A stretch of 64,000 nt of DNA from assembly GCA_021732785.1 (NCBI GenBank), contig JAKFUG010000055.1:23016-87015 (forward strand). Direction: 5' to 3'. The notes beneath the pieces are model-generated. The model searched no databases and was not told where the DNA came from. It was given only the letters and a program-made list of their open reading frames with translations. This stretch comes from Planctomycetaceae bacterium. GTDB lineage: Bacteria > Planctomycetota > Planctomycetia > Planctomycetales > Planctomycetaceae. Shown here piece by piece: positions 1-7,959 of this stretch. The stretch's first letter is position 1. Each line of letters starts with the position of its first letter. The translations under genes and the position numbers were made by a program.

Positions 1-851
1 GACGGATTGAGATCATCGTCCGGGAATTGCGGCGTGGGGATGTAGAACTGGCTGAGATCGAGCTTGCCTTGCGCTTCGCTCTCCGCCAGTTGAATCCGCT
101 TCTCGATCCGCTGCAGTCGGATTTCCAATTGCGGCGGCAGCTTCATCTGCGAATCGGCCGGTTGCGCCCGCGGGACCGACGGATAACCTAACTGCCGTTG
201 CAGGGCGGCGAAGAGATACAACGGGTCTTTGCCACGGTTCGCCTTGGCGATGCGGCCTTCGGACTTGCCGAACAGAATGGGGGCCGGGGGAACGTAATCC
301 GGCTGTCCGGCCCGGCGTTTTTCGTCGAGATACCATTCCGATCGGGCGTAGATCAGATCCGAGAACTCGTGCTCACCGAGCCGCTGGCGGATCTTGCGAA
401 CCCATTCGCGCCACAGCGTGTCATACAACGGATCGGTGGCCATGGCATCGAGACCGCGGTCGTAACCTAACCGATTCCGTGCAAGGCATTCGAACTGATA
501 GACGAACAATCCCGCGGGGGACGCATTCTCACTGCGATACCTGGCTTCCCGTTCCAGAATGTGCAATGCCGTCCGTTGATCGAACTTGGTTTTGTCTTCT
601 TCCGATTTCTGCATCACGAACGTCTGGAAGGGGGCGAAGTAATGCGGCAGATGGACCATGCCGTCGCTCAAGCGGCCCTGGTGCATCAACTCGCCGCGCA
701 TGACATCGATAGCCATCGGCAGCTTCGTGTTCGCCAGGACTTCTTCGCGCAGGCTTTCGAGGATCTCCTGCGCAGGCAGATTCTCATCCAGCCGCTCGCC
801 GAACGTGCGAAAGAAATACGCCTGCTCGATGTATTCCTCACGATCGAGCAT
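1..851 (-). CDS. Conserved planctomycete hypothetical protein (partial, C-terminus beyond window)
   Basis: Open for about 283 residues from an ATG at 851 down to the window edge without a stop, so the C-terminus is missing. The N-terminus reads MLDREEYIEQAYFFR and the chain is soluble, charged and mostly helical, with no signal peptide or membrane segment. I remember proteins with this opening as a planctomycete-restricted family of unknown function, but I recognise no catalytic motif. It lies downstream of ruvX on the same strand, 82 bases away, so the two may be co-transcribed. The function is not assigned. Confidence 0.75.
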   Translation of the reverse strand, partial: MLDREEYIEQAYFFRTFGERLDENLPAQEILESLREEVLANTKLPMAIDVMRGELMHQGRLSDGMVHLPHYFAPFQTFVMQKSEEDKTKFDQRTALHILEREARYRSENASPAGLFVYQFECLARNRLGYDRGLDAMATDPLYDTLWREWVRKIRQRLGEHEFSDLIYARSEWYLDEKRRAGQPDYVPPAPILFGKSEGRIAKANRGKDPLYLFAALQRQLGYPSVPRAQPADSQMKLPPQLEIRLQRIEKRIQLAESEAQGKLDLSQFYIPTPQFPDDDLNP

Positions 852-889
852 TTTTTAGTGCCTCCGGCAGGTGGGGTCGGATTCAGAGA

Positions 890-921
890 GATTGGCAATT
901 CCTAATTTCTGATTGCCAATC
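890..921. repeat. Short inverted repeat between ruvX and the downstream gene
   Basis: Arms gattggcaat (890-899) and attgccaatc (912-921) are perfect 10-bp complements around a 12-base loop. No T-tract follows on the minus strand, so it is a weak terminator candidate or an mRNA processing structure. Confidence 0.4.
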
Positions 922-933
922 GGTTCTTTCTTG

Positions 934-1398
934 TCACGATCGCTGATCGAGATATGCCTGTAGAATGATCTGCGCGGCGAGCCCATCCACTCGGCCTTTA
1001 TCGCGGCCGGGGCTTTCGCCCAGCATCGCGAGTTTCGCTTCGGCGGCGTGGGATGTCAGCCGCTCATCCCAGTAGATGACCGGTCTTCCGAGTGTCTTTT
1101 CCAGCCAGCGACCGAAAGTGCGGACAATCGCCGATTGCGGGCTTTCATCGCCACTTTTGAACAACGGCAGACCGATCACCCAGCCGACAATCGCATAATC
1201 ATCGCGAAACCGTTTCAGATGGGCTTCATCATGGATGCGCGATTTGGAATCGAGCGTGCTGACCGGCATGGCCATCGTCTGGTCGGCATTCGAAACCGCC
1301 AGGCCGATGCGCTTGCGACCGTGGTCCACTCCGGCCAGCGCCCCGCGATCGGGAAACGGCTTCTGTTCCGTCGAAATGACCGCAGGGTTTTCTTCCAT
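934..1398 (-). CDS. ruvX: Putative pre-16S rRNA nuclease / Holliday junction resolvase-like YqgF (RuvX)
   Basis: RNase H-fold protein of the YqgF/RuvX family, implicated in 5' maturation of 16S rRNA in the cytoplasm. It has the family's early acidic motif in AGVDHGRKRIGLA, the middle GLPLFKSGDES segment and the late motif YWDERLTSHAAEAKL, where the DERLT signature carries the second acidic group. The C-terminus VDGLAAQIILQAYL is also typical. An ATG at 1458 would give 20 extra residues, but that region overlaps a strong hairpin (1455-1486) and lacks family homology, so I chose the ATG at 1398, giving 154 residues, close to the usual family length. It is followed on the same strand by the planctomycete hypothetical gene. 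Confidence 0.9.
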   Translation of the reverse strand: MEENPAVISTEQKPFPDRGALAGVDHGRKRIGLAVSNADQTMAMPVSTLDSKSRIHDEAHLKRFRDDYAIVGWVIGLPLFKSGDESPQSAIVRTFGRWLEKTLGRPVIYWDERLTSHAAEAKLAMLGESPGRDKGRVDGLAAQIILQAYLDQRS

Positions 1399-1454
1399 CA
1401 AACCTACGATACCGAATCCGCGGAGTCTTTTGGAGGCGTGCAGTGACAAAGCCA

Positions 1455-1486
1455 GCACCCCGGCTGCTCAGAAGCAGCCGGGGTGC
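1455..1486. terminator. Strong GC-rich hairpin upstream of ruvX
   Basis: A 14-bp perfect stem: gcaccccggctgct (1455-1468), a four-base loop caga, and the exact complement at 1473-1486. It is followed by TTT on the plus strand. No gene is seen ending into it on either strand, so it may insulate ruvX or mark a lost neighbour. Confidence 0.55.
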
Positions 1487-1791
1487 TTTCCGCGCGGACC
1501 AGCGCTTGACGCCTCCGGGCGGCGGCGCGTACGGTAAGGACTGGCGAAGAGTTGACGAGCGGGGCGACTTGAATCCCCGGTGATTCCGTGCTGTGAAAGA
1601 CAGTGCAAAGTGGTCAATGCAAAATGAAAAGTGCAAAGTAAAGAAGGTGGCGATGTTCCGGCGTCTTTCGCCTTTCTCATTTTGCACTTTGCATTTTTCA
1701 CTCTTCACTTTGCACTGTTTTCATCCGAAATCGAATCACCGGCGGGACTCACATCCCCCGCTCGCCTGGTAGAGATTGATAGGTCATCGAA
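1487..1791. other. Intergenic stretch between divergent ruvX and hisF
   Basis: No gene supported. It holds the TGCAAA-type inverted repeat at 1601-1717 and must carry the hisF promoter. A possible ribosome binding site, aggtcatcgaa, precedes the hisF ATG. Confidence 0.6.
1601..1717. repeat. TGCAAA-type inverted repeat, copy 1
   Basis: AT-rich element whose left arm begins cagtgcaaagtggtcaatgc and whose right arm ends cttcactttgcactg. Both arms are chains of short units like TGCAAAGTG and TGCAAAATG, so they pair imperfectly around a GC-rich centre. Related copies occur at 4383-4490 and 59331-59448, and a single arm at 33683-33723. Confidence 0.75.
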
Positions 1792-2577
1792 ATGCTGGCG
1801 AAGCGGATTATCCCGTGTCTGGATGTGCATGCCGGGCGGGTGGTGAAGGGTGTGAACTTCCTGGAATTGCGGGACGCGGGAGACCCCGTGGAAATCGCGG
1901 CTCGGTATGAAGAACAGGGAGCCGATGAACTCGTCTTCCTCGATATCACCGCCAGCCACGAACAGCGCGGAATCATTCTCGATGTCGTGCGGCGGACATC
2001 GGAAGTCGTTTTTATGCCGCTGACCGTCGGCGGGGGCATCCGCACACTCGATGACATCCGGCAGTTGCTGAATGCCGGTTGCGACAAGGTGTCCATCAAT
2101 TCGACTGCGGTGAAGGACCCCGATCTCATCCGCCAAGCGGCGTTGAAATTCGGCAGCCAGTGCATCGTCGTCAATATCGACCCGAAGCGCGTGCAGAAAG
2201 ACGGCCGCGAATTCTGGGAAGTTCACGTCAACGGCGGCCGCGTCCCCACCGGATTAGAAGCCGTGGCGTGGGCGAAGGAAGTCGAACGGCTGGGTGCAGG
2301 CGAAATCGTGCTGACATCGATGGACGCCGACGGGACGAAGAACGGTTATGACCTGCCGATGACCCGCGCGGTGGCCGATGCCGTGAACATCCCCGTTGTG
2401 GCCAGCGGCGGAGCGGGACATCCGCAACATCTGTATGAAATCCTCACGGAAGGCCACGCGCACGCGGCCCTCGCGGCCAGCATCTTTCACTATGGCACGC
2501 ACCCCATCGGCGAGACGAAGCAGTATCTCGCCGAGCGCGGCGTGCCGATGCGGTTTAATACGTTGACGCCGGTGTAA
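1792..2577 (+). CDS. hisF: Imidazole glycerol phosphate synthase cyclase subunit HisF
   Basis: Cyclase half of IGP synthase: it uses ammonia delivered by HisH and PRFAR to make imidazole glycerol phosphate and AICAR in histidine biosynthesis. The 261-residue length is normal for a (beta/alpha)8 HisF. The two catalytic aspartates are in place: D11 in PCLDV and D130 in VVNIDPKR. The phosphate-binding loops are visible as VGGGIR (about 79-84) and VASGGAG in the C-terminal half. The start ATG follows the possible ribosome binding site aggtc. No hisH or other his gene adjoins it, so the pathway is dispersed. A CCCAGGGAT hairpin follows immediately. Confidence 0.97.
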   Translation: MLAKRIIPCLDVHAGRVVKGVNFLELRDAGDPVEIAARYEEQGADELVFLDITASHEQRGIILDVVRRTSEVVFMPLTVGGGIRTLDDIRQLLNAGCDKVSINSTAVKDPDLIRQAALKFGSQCIVVNIDPKRVQKDGREFWEVHVNGGRVPTGLEAVAWAKEVERLGAGEIVLTSMDADGTKNGYDLPMTRAVADAVNIPVVASGGAGHPQHLYEILTEGHAHAALAASIFHYGTHPIGETKQYLAERGVPMRFNTLTPV

Positions 2578-2581
2578 GAGA

Positions 2582-2603
2582 CCCAGGGATCAGAATCCCT
2601 GGG
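2582..2603 (+). terminator. CCCAGGGAT hairpin after hisF
   Basis: Stem cccagggat / atccctggg with loop caga, followed by CTTCCTT. The same 9-bp stem with the same trailing gcttcc occurs at 7907-7928 after another gene, so it looks like a standard terminator cassette. Confidence 0.7.
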
Positions 2604-2694
2604 CTTCCTTCGGTGGAGATGTTTTCGCGGGGTCGCTACGATCACGCTGCGTCACCGTCACCTCTTCTGGTCACTCCTGTCGCGGGATCATTTC

Positions 2695-3291
2695 ATGGCC
2701 TTGCTGGATCTGAACACGTATCTGATTAAAGAACACGCCGGGATTTTCAAGCTCTGCGACAAGTACGATATTTACGATCCGGAAACGAACGAAAAGATCG
2801 GCCTCGCAGAAGAAAAGCCCGGTGGCCTGGTGACGTTTCTGCGACTGCTGGTCAACAAGCAATTGATGCCCACGAAGATCGTGATTACCGAAGGCGACAC
2901 CGATGAAGTCGTTTTCACGATTCGTCGCGGGGTCGGCTTTCTCCGGACGAAAGTGACCGTCAATAACGCCGACGGCGAACAGATGGGTTACTTCAAGAGC
3001 AAGATTCTTTCACTCGGCGGCGGCTTCCTTCTGTTCGACAACAACGACAAGCAAGTCGGCGAAGTGAAGGGGGACTGGAAGGGGTGGAACTTTAAGCTGA
3101 TCAGCACTTCCGGCAAGGAATGGGGCACGGTGACCAAGAAATGGGCGGGGCTGGCCAAGGAATTCTTTACTTCGGCGGACAACTATGTCGTAGCGCTGGC
3201 CCCAGAAGTGAGCGGCAATGTGGGACTGGTGACACTGTTACTCGCCGCCGGATTGGCGATTGATACCGTGTTCAAAGAGGGTAAGAACTGA
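2695..3291 (+). CDS. Phospholipid scramblase / LURP-one-related (LOR) family protein
   Basis: A 198-residue protein with the alternating beta-hairpin pattern of the scramblase/tubby C-terminal-like fold: repeated beta motifs such as FKLCDKYDIYDPETNEKIG, then GYFKSKILSLGGGFLLFDNNDKQVGEVKGDWKGWNFKL split over adjacent strands. The fold ends in a short hydrophobic segment near GNVGLVTLLLAAGLAID (about 176-192) that may contact membrane. Family members bind lipid or serve as small beta-barrel scaffolds; a specific role in this organism is unknown. It follows hisF by 117 bases and precedes the methyltransferase by 37. Confidence 0.7.
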   Translation: MALLDLNTYLIKEHAGIFKLCDKYDIYDPETNEKIGLAEEKPGGLVTFLRLLVNKQLMPTKIVITEGDTDEVVFTIRRGVGFLRTKVTVNNADGEQMGYFKSKILSLGGGFLLFDNNDKQVGEVKGDWKGWNFKLISTSGKEWGTVTKKWAGLAKEFFTSADNYVVALAPEVSGNVGLVTLLLAAGLAIDTVFKEGKN

Positions 3292-3328
3292 GTCCAACTT
3301 TGAACACTACGACGGACGAGACAAGCCG

Positions 3329-4366
3329 ATGACCGATCCCGATCCCGTTGCCGATCCCGATCCCGCGGTGGTGCTGGAACTTCTCGCCGCGTTCCGACGT
3401 TCCAAAGTGATGTTCGCGGCCCTGAAGCTGGGCGTGTTCGACTTGCTGGTGAGTGGCGGGCAAACGGCGGGATTGATCGCCGAAGGCCTCGGCATCCATA
3501 CCGAAGCGGCGCGGCGGTTGCTCGATGCCTGCGTGGGGCTCGGCCTGTTGCGATGGGAAAACGAACGCTATCACAACACGCCCGCGGCAACGGCGTACCT
3601 CACCAAGACGAGTCCGCAACGGCTGACGGGGTATCTCAATTTCTCGAACGACGTGATGTGGGGGCTGTGGGCGCATCTGGATGACGCCGTGCGCGAAGGG
3701 ACGCATCGCTGGAAGCAGGTTTATGGCTGGGACGCACCCATTTTTTCGCACTTCTTCCAGACGCCCGAGCGGAAACGCGAATTCCTGATGGGAATGCACG
3801 GCTTCGGGGTAATCAGTTCGCCGCATGTGGTCCGTGCGGTGAATCTCGCTCCGTTCCAACATCTGGTTGATCTCGGTGGCGCGACCGGACATCTTGCCGT
3901 GGCGGCGTGTCGACAATATCCCCACCTGCAAGCGACGGTATTCGATCTGCCGGATGCGGTTTCACTCGCTGAAGAGATGGTGGCCACAACCGAAGTCGCC
4001 AACCGCGTCCGTGTCATCGGCGGCGATTTTTTCACCGACCCCTTGCCCCCGGCCGATCTCTACGCGCTGGGTCGCATCCTGCACGACTGGGACGAGCCGA
4101 AGATTCATCAACTGTTGGAGCGTATTCATGCCGGATTGCCAACCGGTGGTGGTGTACTCATCGCGGAGAAACTCCTCCGCGACGATAAGACTGGTCCGTC
4201 GTGGGCGCAGATGCAGGACCTCAACATGCTGACCTGCACGGAAGGCCGCGAGCGGACGCTGGCCGAGTACGCTGCGCTGCTGGAACAGCACGGCTTCACG
4301 CAAGTGCAAGGCGTGGTCACCGCTTCGCCATTGGATGCCGTGCTGGCGATGAAGAGGTCGACTTAA
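3329..4366 (+). CDS. SAM-dependent O-methyltransferase (acetylserotonin/hydroxyindole O-methyltransferase-like)
   Basis: Class I methyltransferase of the plant-type O-methyltransferase family. An N-terminal winged-helix dimerisation domain (about 10-105) precedes the Rossmann domain. The SAM loop is DLGGATGH, the acidic strand is GGDFF, and the family's catalytic histidine sits in GRILHDWDEPK. The start at 3329 is preferred over an upstream start because the intervening codons are non-homologous; residues 3-12 are a DPDP repeat coded by direct gatccc repeats. Length 345 is typical. The substrate cannot be named; such enzymes methylate quinones, phenols or secondary metabolites. It could form an operon with the preceding scramblase-like gene. 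Confidence 0.88.
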   Translation: MTDPDPVADPDPAVVLELLAAFRRSKVMFAALKLGVFDLLVSGGQTAGLIAEGLGIHTEAARRLLDACVGLGLLRWENERYHNTPAATAYLTKTSPQRLTGYLNFSNDVMWGLWAHLDDAVREGTHRWKQVYGWDAPIFSHFFQTPERKREFLMGMHGFGVISSPHVVRAVNLAPFQHLVDLGGATGHLAVAACRQYPHLQATVFDLPDAVSLAEEMVATTEVANRVRVIGGDFFTDPLPPADLYALGRILHDWDEPKIHQLLERIHAGLPTGGGVLIAEKLLRDDKTGPSWAQMQDLNMLTCTEGRERTLAEYAALLEQHGFTQVQGVVTASPLDAVLAMKRST

Positions 4367-4382
4367 GATCAGCAAAGCGATG

Positions 4383-4490
4383 CAGTGCAAAGTGACCAAT
4401 GCAAAGTGAAAAGTGCAAAATGAAAAATACGCCCCCTGTGTGATGAATTTCATTTTGCACTTTGCATTGGTCACTTTTCACTTTGCACTG
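4383..4490. repeat. TGCAAA-type inverted repeat, copy 2
   Basis: The arms begin cagtgcaaagtgaccaatgc and end cactttgcactg and are close to a perfect palindrome around a short spacer (ccccctgtgtg). It lies 16 bases after the methyltransferase stop, so as RNA it would form a long AU-rich hairpin at the 3' end. Confidence 0.8.
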
Positions 4491-4645
4491 CATTTTGCAC
4501 CAACATCGATGCGGTTCCGGTTCATTGCAAACCGCGCATTCTTCGCATTTCCGCACCAAAAACGTCTCTTGCCCTGTTCGCCGGTCTTCGCCTACATTTC
4601 GGGGTCGCGCGGGAGAAGGGAATCGTCAGCGCAGAAGTCGTGGTT

Positions 4646-5797
4646 ATGGTCCGCTGGGTATTCCGCTGTGGAAAAACGTGCCTGGGAGCCGTCGTCGGCC
4701 TTGCCGCGCTGATCGCCTTGGCCGAAGTCGGCCTGCGCATTACGACGATTTCCAGTCCGCGGCCGCCCGTTCAAAACCGGGCTCCCCTCCCGACCGCGGT
4801 TCCTTCGTGGGTCACCGGTTGGGAACTCCGCCCTCTGCAACGCACCACGATTCGTTCCACGGAGGACGAACCCTTCGTATTCCGTACGAATCGGTGGGGC
4901 CTGCGTGGTGGTGACGTCGTGGTTCCGAAACCGGCAAACATATTTCGGATTGTCTGTGTGGGCGATGCCAACCTCGTTGCCGCGGACTGTCCCGAACCGC
5001 AAACGTTTTGCGCCGAATTGCAATCCGCGTTGCAAAATGGTGTCAACTACCCGATTGAAGTTGTGAATGCGGGATTACCCCTCGGCGGGCCAAGCATCGC
5101 CCTCATCCAATTCGAGCGGACGATTGCCTTGATGCAACCGGACGCCATCCTCGTGATGATCGATGCGCAGGATCTCGTGCAGGACGTGGCACTCCGCAAA
5201 TGGGTGACGCGCGACCGTCAGGGATTGCCGGTCAGTTGTGCCCCGCTGGATGATCCGATGCCGAAGTCTCCGAACATGGTGATGCAACTGCGGGATGAAT
5301 TCCGGTTGATCGATTGGGGCTGCCAGCGGCTCGTCCAGGAATTGTCGAACGATCATTCCCCGCCGACTTCTCGAACGGGCACGGAGTTGCCCCGCGAACA
5401 GATTGCTCGGGCATTAACGCCGTTACGAGAACTACACCAGCGCTGTGAAGCCCGGCAGGCGCGGATGTTGATCGTCGCGACACCATCGCGCGGCACCGTT
5501 GTGGGCGACTCAGCGAATGAGCCTTCGGCTGCGTTGGGGGATGCGTCGTTCTTTTCCGTATTGGGTGAACTGCTGAAACAAACCGGCATCACCGGGATTG
5601 ATGCGACTTCTGCTTTCCGCAAGTCGGCAGGCGGAAATGAAGACGGCTGGAATCTCGACGAGCAGCACGATCTGGCGGAACTGGTCGCACAAGGTCTCCG
5701 CGAGCGGCTGCCGGGACCGTGGTCCAGCCCGTACTTCCAGCAAGCCCCCGTAACGCCGGCAAGCCATCGTGCCCCCGCCGCACCATTGCCGCGGTAG
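4646..5797 (+). CDS. Membrane-anchored SGNH/GDSL-fold-like protein lacking the catalytic serine
   Basis: A 383-residue protein with an N-terminal membrane anchor (about 9-28, CLGAVVGLAALIALAEVGLR), then the pattern common to bacterial SGNH hydrolase-like proteins: FRTNRWGLRG followed by FRIVCVGDANLVA. In active members the second motif is GDS with serine as nucleophile; here it is GDA. The usual block V region is recognisable as NLDEQHDLAELVAQGL near 340. Known relatives include AlgX/AlgJ-type acetyltransferase partners and lipases, but the missing serine argues for a non-catalytic or altered role. The ATG at 4646 was chosen over a GTG six bases upstream. It ends before the HD-domain gene on the same strand. 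Confidence 0.65.
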   Translation: MVRWVFRCGKTCLGAVVGLAALIALAEVGLRITTISSPRPPVQNRAPLPTAVPSWVTGWELRPLQRTTIRSTEDEPFVFRTNRWGLRGGDVVVPKPANIFRIVCVGDANLVAADCPEPQTFCAELQSALQNGVNYPIEVVNAGLPLGGPSIALIQFERTIALMQPDAILVMIDAQDLVQDVALRKWVTRDRQGLPVSCAPLDDPMPKSPNMVMQLRDEFRLIDWGCQRLVQELSNDHSPPTSRTGTELPREQIARALTPLRELHQRCEARQARMLIVATPSRGTVVGDSANEPSAALGDASFFSVLGELLKQTGITGIDATSAFRKSAGGNEDGWNLDEQHDLAELVAQGLRERLPGPWSSPYFQQAPVTPASHRAPAAPLPR

Positions 5798-5916
5798 ACG
5801 GAAGAGTTCCGCATCCAACCGATATGGCTCGTCTCGTTCGCGAAAGGTCGCCTCAACAGAATGCGGCCATCTCGTTACGATGGCAGTGGCCGATTCTTTC
5901 TTTAGGGCAGGTCCGG

Positions 5917-7323
5917 ATGGTTCGCGATTTCGTTAATGAGAGTTTGTCCCACGATCCCATTCACGGGTACATCCCGTTTATCGCGAAGGCCGGATTGCCG
6001 AGCGGGGAAGTCGCCGAACAGGAGATCATTGATCATCCGTGGGTGCAACGGATGCGGCAGATTCATCAATTGCAAACCGCATGGTGGGTCTTTCCGTCGG
6101 CGGAACACATGCGGTTCCAGCACATTCTTGGGGCGATGCACCTGAGTTCGCTGGCCATCGAACATTGGTACGATTCGCTCGCCGATGCGTGTCCGAATGT
6201 GCCGTCCCGGGCGTATGTGGAAAGCCTCGTCCGCATGGCCGCCTTGCTGCACGACGTCGGGCATGGACCGTTCGGTCATTTCTTTGACGACCACTATCTC
6301 GACCAGTTCGGACTCACGCACGAAGTCATCGGCGGCGTGATTATCGAGCAGGAGTTGGGGGAATTGCTTCGCCGCATCCGCCGCAATCCACGTGGATCGT
6401 TGCAGCCGCTGGAAGAACTCGAACCCAGCCAGATCGCGTGGTTGATTCGTCGTCCCAAGCGAGGTGCCAAGGATGAAGATGGTCATCCCGACTGGTTGCG
6501 AAAACTGCGCTCGCTCTTCAGCGGTATCTACACCGTCGACAACATGGACTTTGTCCTGCGCGATGCCTACATGACCGGCTACAACACGCGGGCGTTCGAT
6601 CTGCACCGCATTCTGCACTACACATTTTTCACGCCGGCCGGGCTGACGATTCATGCGCGCGGATTGCCGACGCTGATCAACTTCATCGAAACCCGCGCGA
6701 ATCTTTTCCGCACAGTGTACTTCCATCGCACGGTGCGGGCGCTCGATCTCGCCCTGGAGGATTTGTTCGCCGAGACGATGCAGCATCTGTTTCAGGGCAA
6801 CCCGGTCGACAATCTGGAGACCTATCGCGCTTTGACGGAATCGTCGTTTCTCGTCGACGTGCAGCGCTGGGCAACGTCGCCGCAAGCGGAATTGCGCGAA
6901 CTGGGGCACCGCTGGCGACAGATTCTGTCACGGGAAGTGCAATGGAAAATGGCGTCGGAAAAGACGCTCAACTTTCATTCCGGCATGGCCGAACGAACCT
7001 CGATTTTCTCCGCACCCGATCTGATCCTTCAACGAGTCCGCGATCGATTGCCCATTTCCTTGCAGAAGATTCCGCTCAAGATTGATGTCGCCCGCCATTA
7101 TCATCGCCCGAGCGGTCGCCTCCCCGCCGGCGGTCAGAATTTTCTGCTGGATCCCGCCGTCGGCACGCCCCAGGAGTTGAGTGACGACGATCTCTTCCGG
7201 GCGCTGCCGATGAGTTTCTGCATTTTTCGTCTCTATTCACAAGATCACGGCCACGACGCGATTGTGAACGCAGCGCTGAATACCGTTCTCGGTGACGTCG
7301 TGGACGCGAAGACAAACATGTAA
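5917..7323 (+). CDS. HD-domain phosphohydrolase (dGTPase/SAMHD1/YwfO-like)
   Basis: Metal-dependent phosphohydrolase of the HD superfamily, 468 residues. HD motifs appear in order: HMRFQHILGAMHLS (arginine and first histidine), AALLHDVGHGPFGH (the HD doublet) and VDNMDFVLRDAYMTGY, which holds the last aspartate and the family tyrosine. This is the pattern of dNTP triphosphohydrolases and the Bacillus YwfO group, so dNTP or nucleotide-phosphate hydrolysis in the cytoplasm is likely. The ATG at 5917 follows agggcaggt and is where family similarity starts; the open frame extends 66 codons upstream into the previous gene without support. It is followed by about 230 bases before the next small gene. 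Confidence 0.88.
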   Translation: MVRDFVNESLSHDPIHGYIPFIAKAGLPSGEVAEQEIIDHPWVQRMRQIHQLQTAWWVFPSAEHMRFQHILGAMHLSSLAIEHWYDSLADACPNVPSRAYVESLVRMAALLHDVGHGPFGHFFDDHYLDQFGLTHEVIGGVIIEQELGELLRRIRRNPRGSLQPLEELEPSQIAWLIRRPKRGAKDEDGHPDWLRKLRSLFSGIYTVDNMDFVLRDAYMTGYNTRAFDLHRILHYTFFTPAGLTIHARGLPTLINFIETRANLFRTVYFHRTVRALDLALEDLFAETMQHLFQGNPVDNLETYRALTESSFLVDVQRWATSPQAELRELGHRWRQILSREVQWKMASEKTLNFHSGMAERTSIFSAPDLILQRVRDRLPISLQKIPLKIDVARHYHRPSGRLPAGGQNFLLDPAVGTPQELSDDDLFRALPMSFCIFRLYSQDHGHDAIVNAALNTVLGDVVDAKTNM

Positions 7324-7557
7324 CTCTGCGGGCATCAATCTTCCAGTCCGGAAGCCGCATCTATCACGCTTGCGGTTCGCGCCCCGCGTGGACCCATCAC
7401 CGGCGTCCAAACTTGAGTACCGTTTCATCCAGAATCGGTTTCCCGACCATTCCCCGTCGTAGGCGTAGACTGGTCGGAGCGCGCAACTTGTACCGATGGC
7501 ACCGGGGGCGGATCACGGATTGTGAACGCGGGGGAACGGGGTCCGATACTCGAAGGC

Positions 7558-7881
7558 ATGAACGACTTCGAACTGGACCAACTGCGCCGCAATCCCGCCT
7601 GGAAGGCCGCACTGCGGCATTATTGGGATGCTCAAACCTCGGCACGGGCGTTACAGTCGGAATTCGACGGCTGGGTTCCCCGGGCTGCCCAAGTTGCCCA
7701 GGTGGATCCGGCAACGTTGTCCGTCGTTCATGGCCGCCTGATTGCCTTCGGCTTTCTCAAGTTCGACCTCTCGAACCGCGAACTGGGTATGCGGTATCAG
7801 TTGACGCCGCTCGGCAAACAGGCCATCGGCGAAGCGGATGTCGTGACGGAAACCGCGGGCGAACTGGCGGAATCGGCGTAA
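7558..7881 (+). CDS. Small hypothetical protein, possible winged-helix fold
   Basis: A 107-residue acidic protein. The middle has the pattern of a small winged helix: TLSVVHGRLIAFGFLKFDLSNRELGMRYQLTPLGKQAI, in which LTPLGKQAI resembles the wing-terminal helix of MarR- or ArsR-like folds. There is no membrane or metal motif. A GTG 36 bases upstream is possible, but the ATG at 7558 follows gaaggc closely. It is followed by the CCCAGGGAT terminator. The function is unknown and the fold assignment is a guess. Confidence 0.55.
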   Translation: MNDFELDQLRRNPAWKAALRHYWDAQTSARALQSEFDGWVPRAAQVAQVDPATLSVVHGRLIAFGFLKFDLSNRELGMRYQLTPLGKQAIGEADVVTETAGELAESA

Positions 7882-7906
7882 AATCTTCGATCCGCGCAGG
7901 AAGAAA

Positions 7907-7928
7907 CCCAGGGATGGTGATCCCTGGG
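7907..7928 (+). terminator. CCCAGGGAT hairpin, second copy
   Basis: Same 9-bp stem cccagggat / atccctggg as after hisF, with loop ggtg, followed by gcttcc. It lies between a plus-strand gene and a convergent minus-strand OmpA-like gene and could serve both. Confidence 0.7.
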
Positions 7929-7959
7929 CTTCCAGGTTTCGAATGGGTTGATCGCCGTT

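Noticed and set aside
1601..1717. CRISPR array suggested by repeated TGCAAA units
   Set aside because: Unit spacing is irregular, there are no unique spacers of constant length and no cas genes.
5902..6909. 335-codon minus-strand reading frame opposite the HD phosphohydrolase
   Set aside because: Antisense of the HD gene; the HD motif set is on the plus strand.
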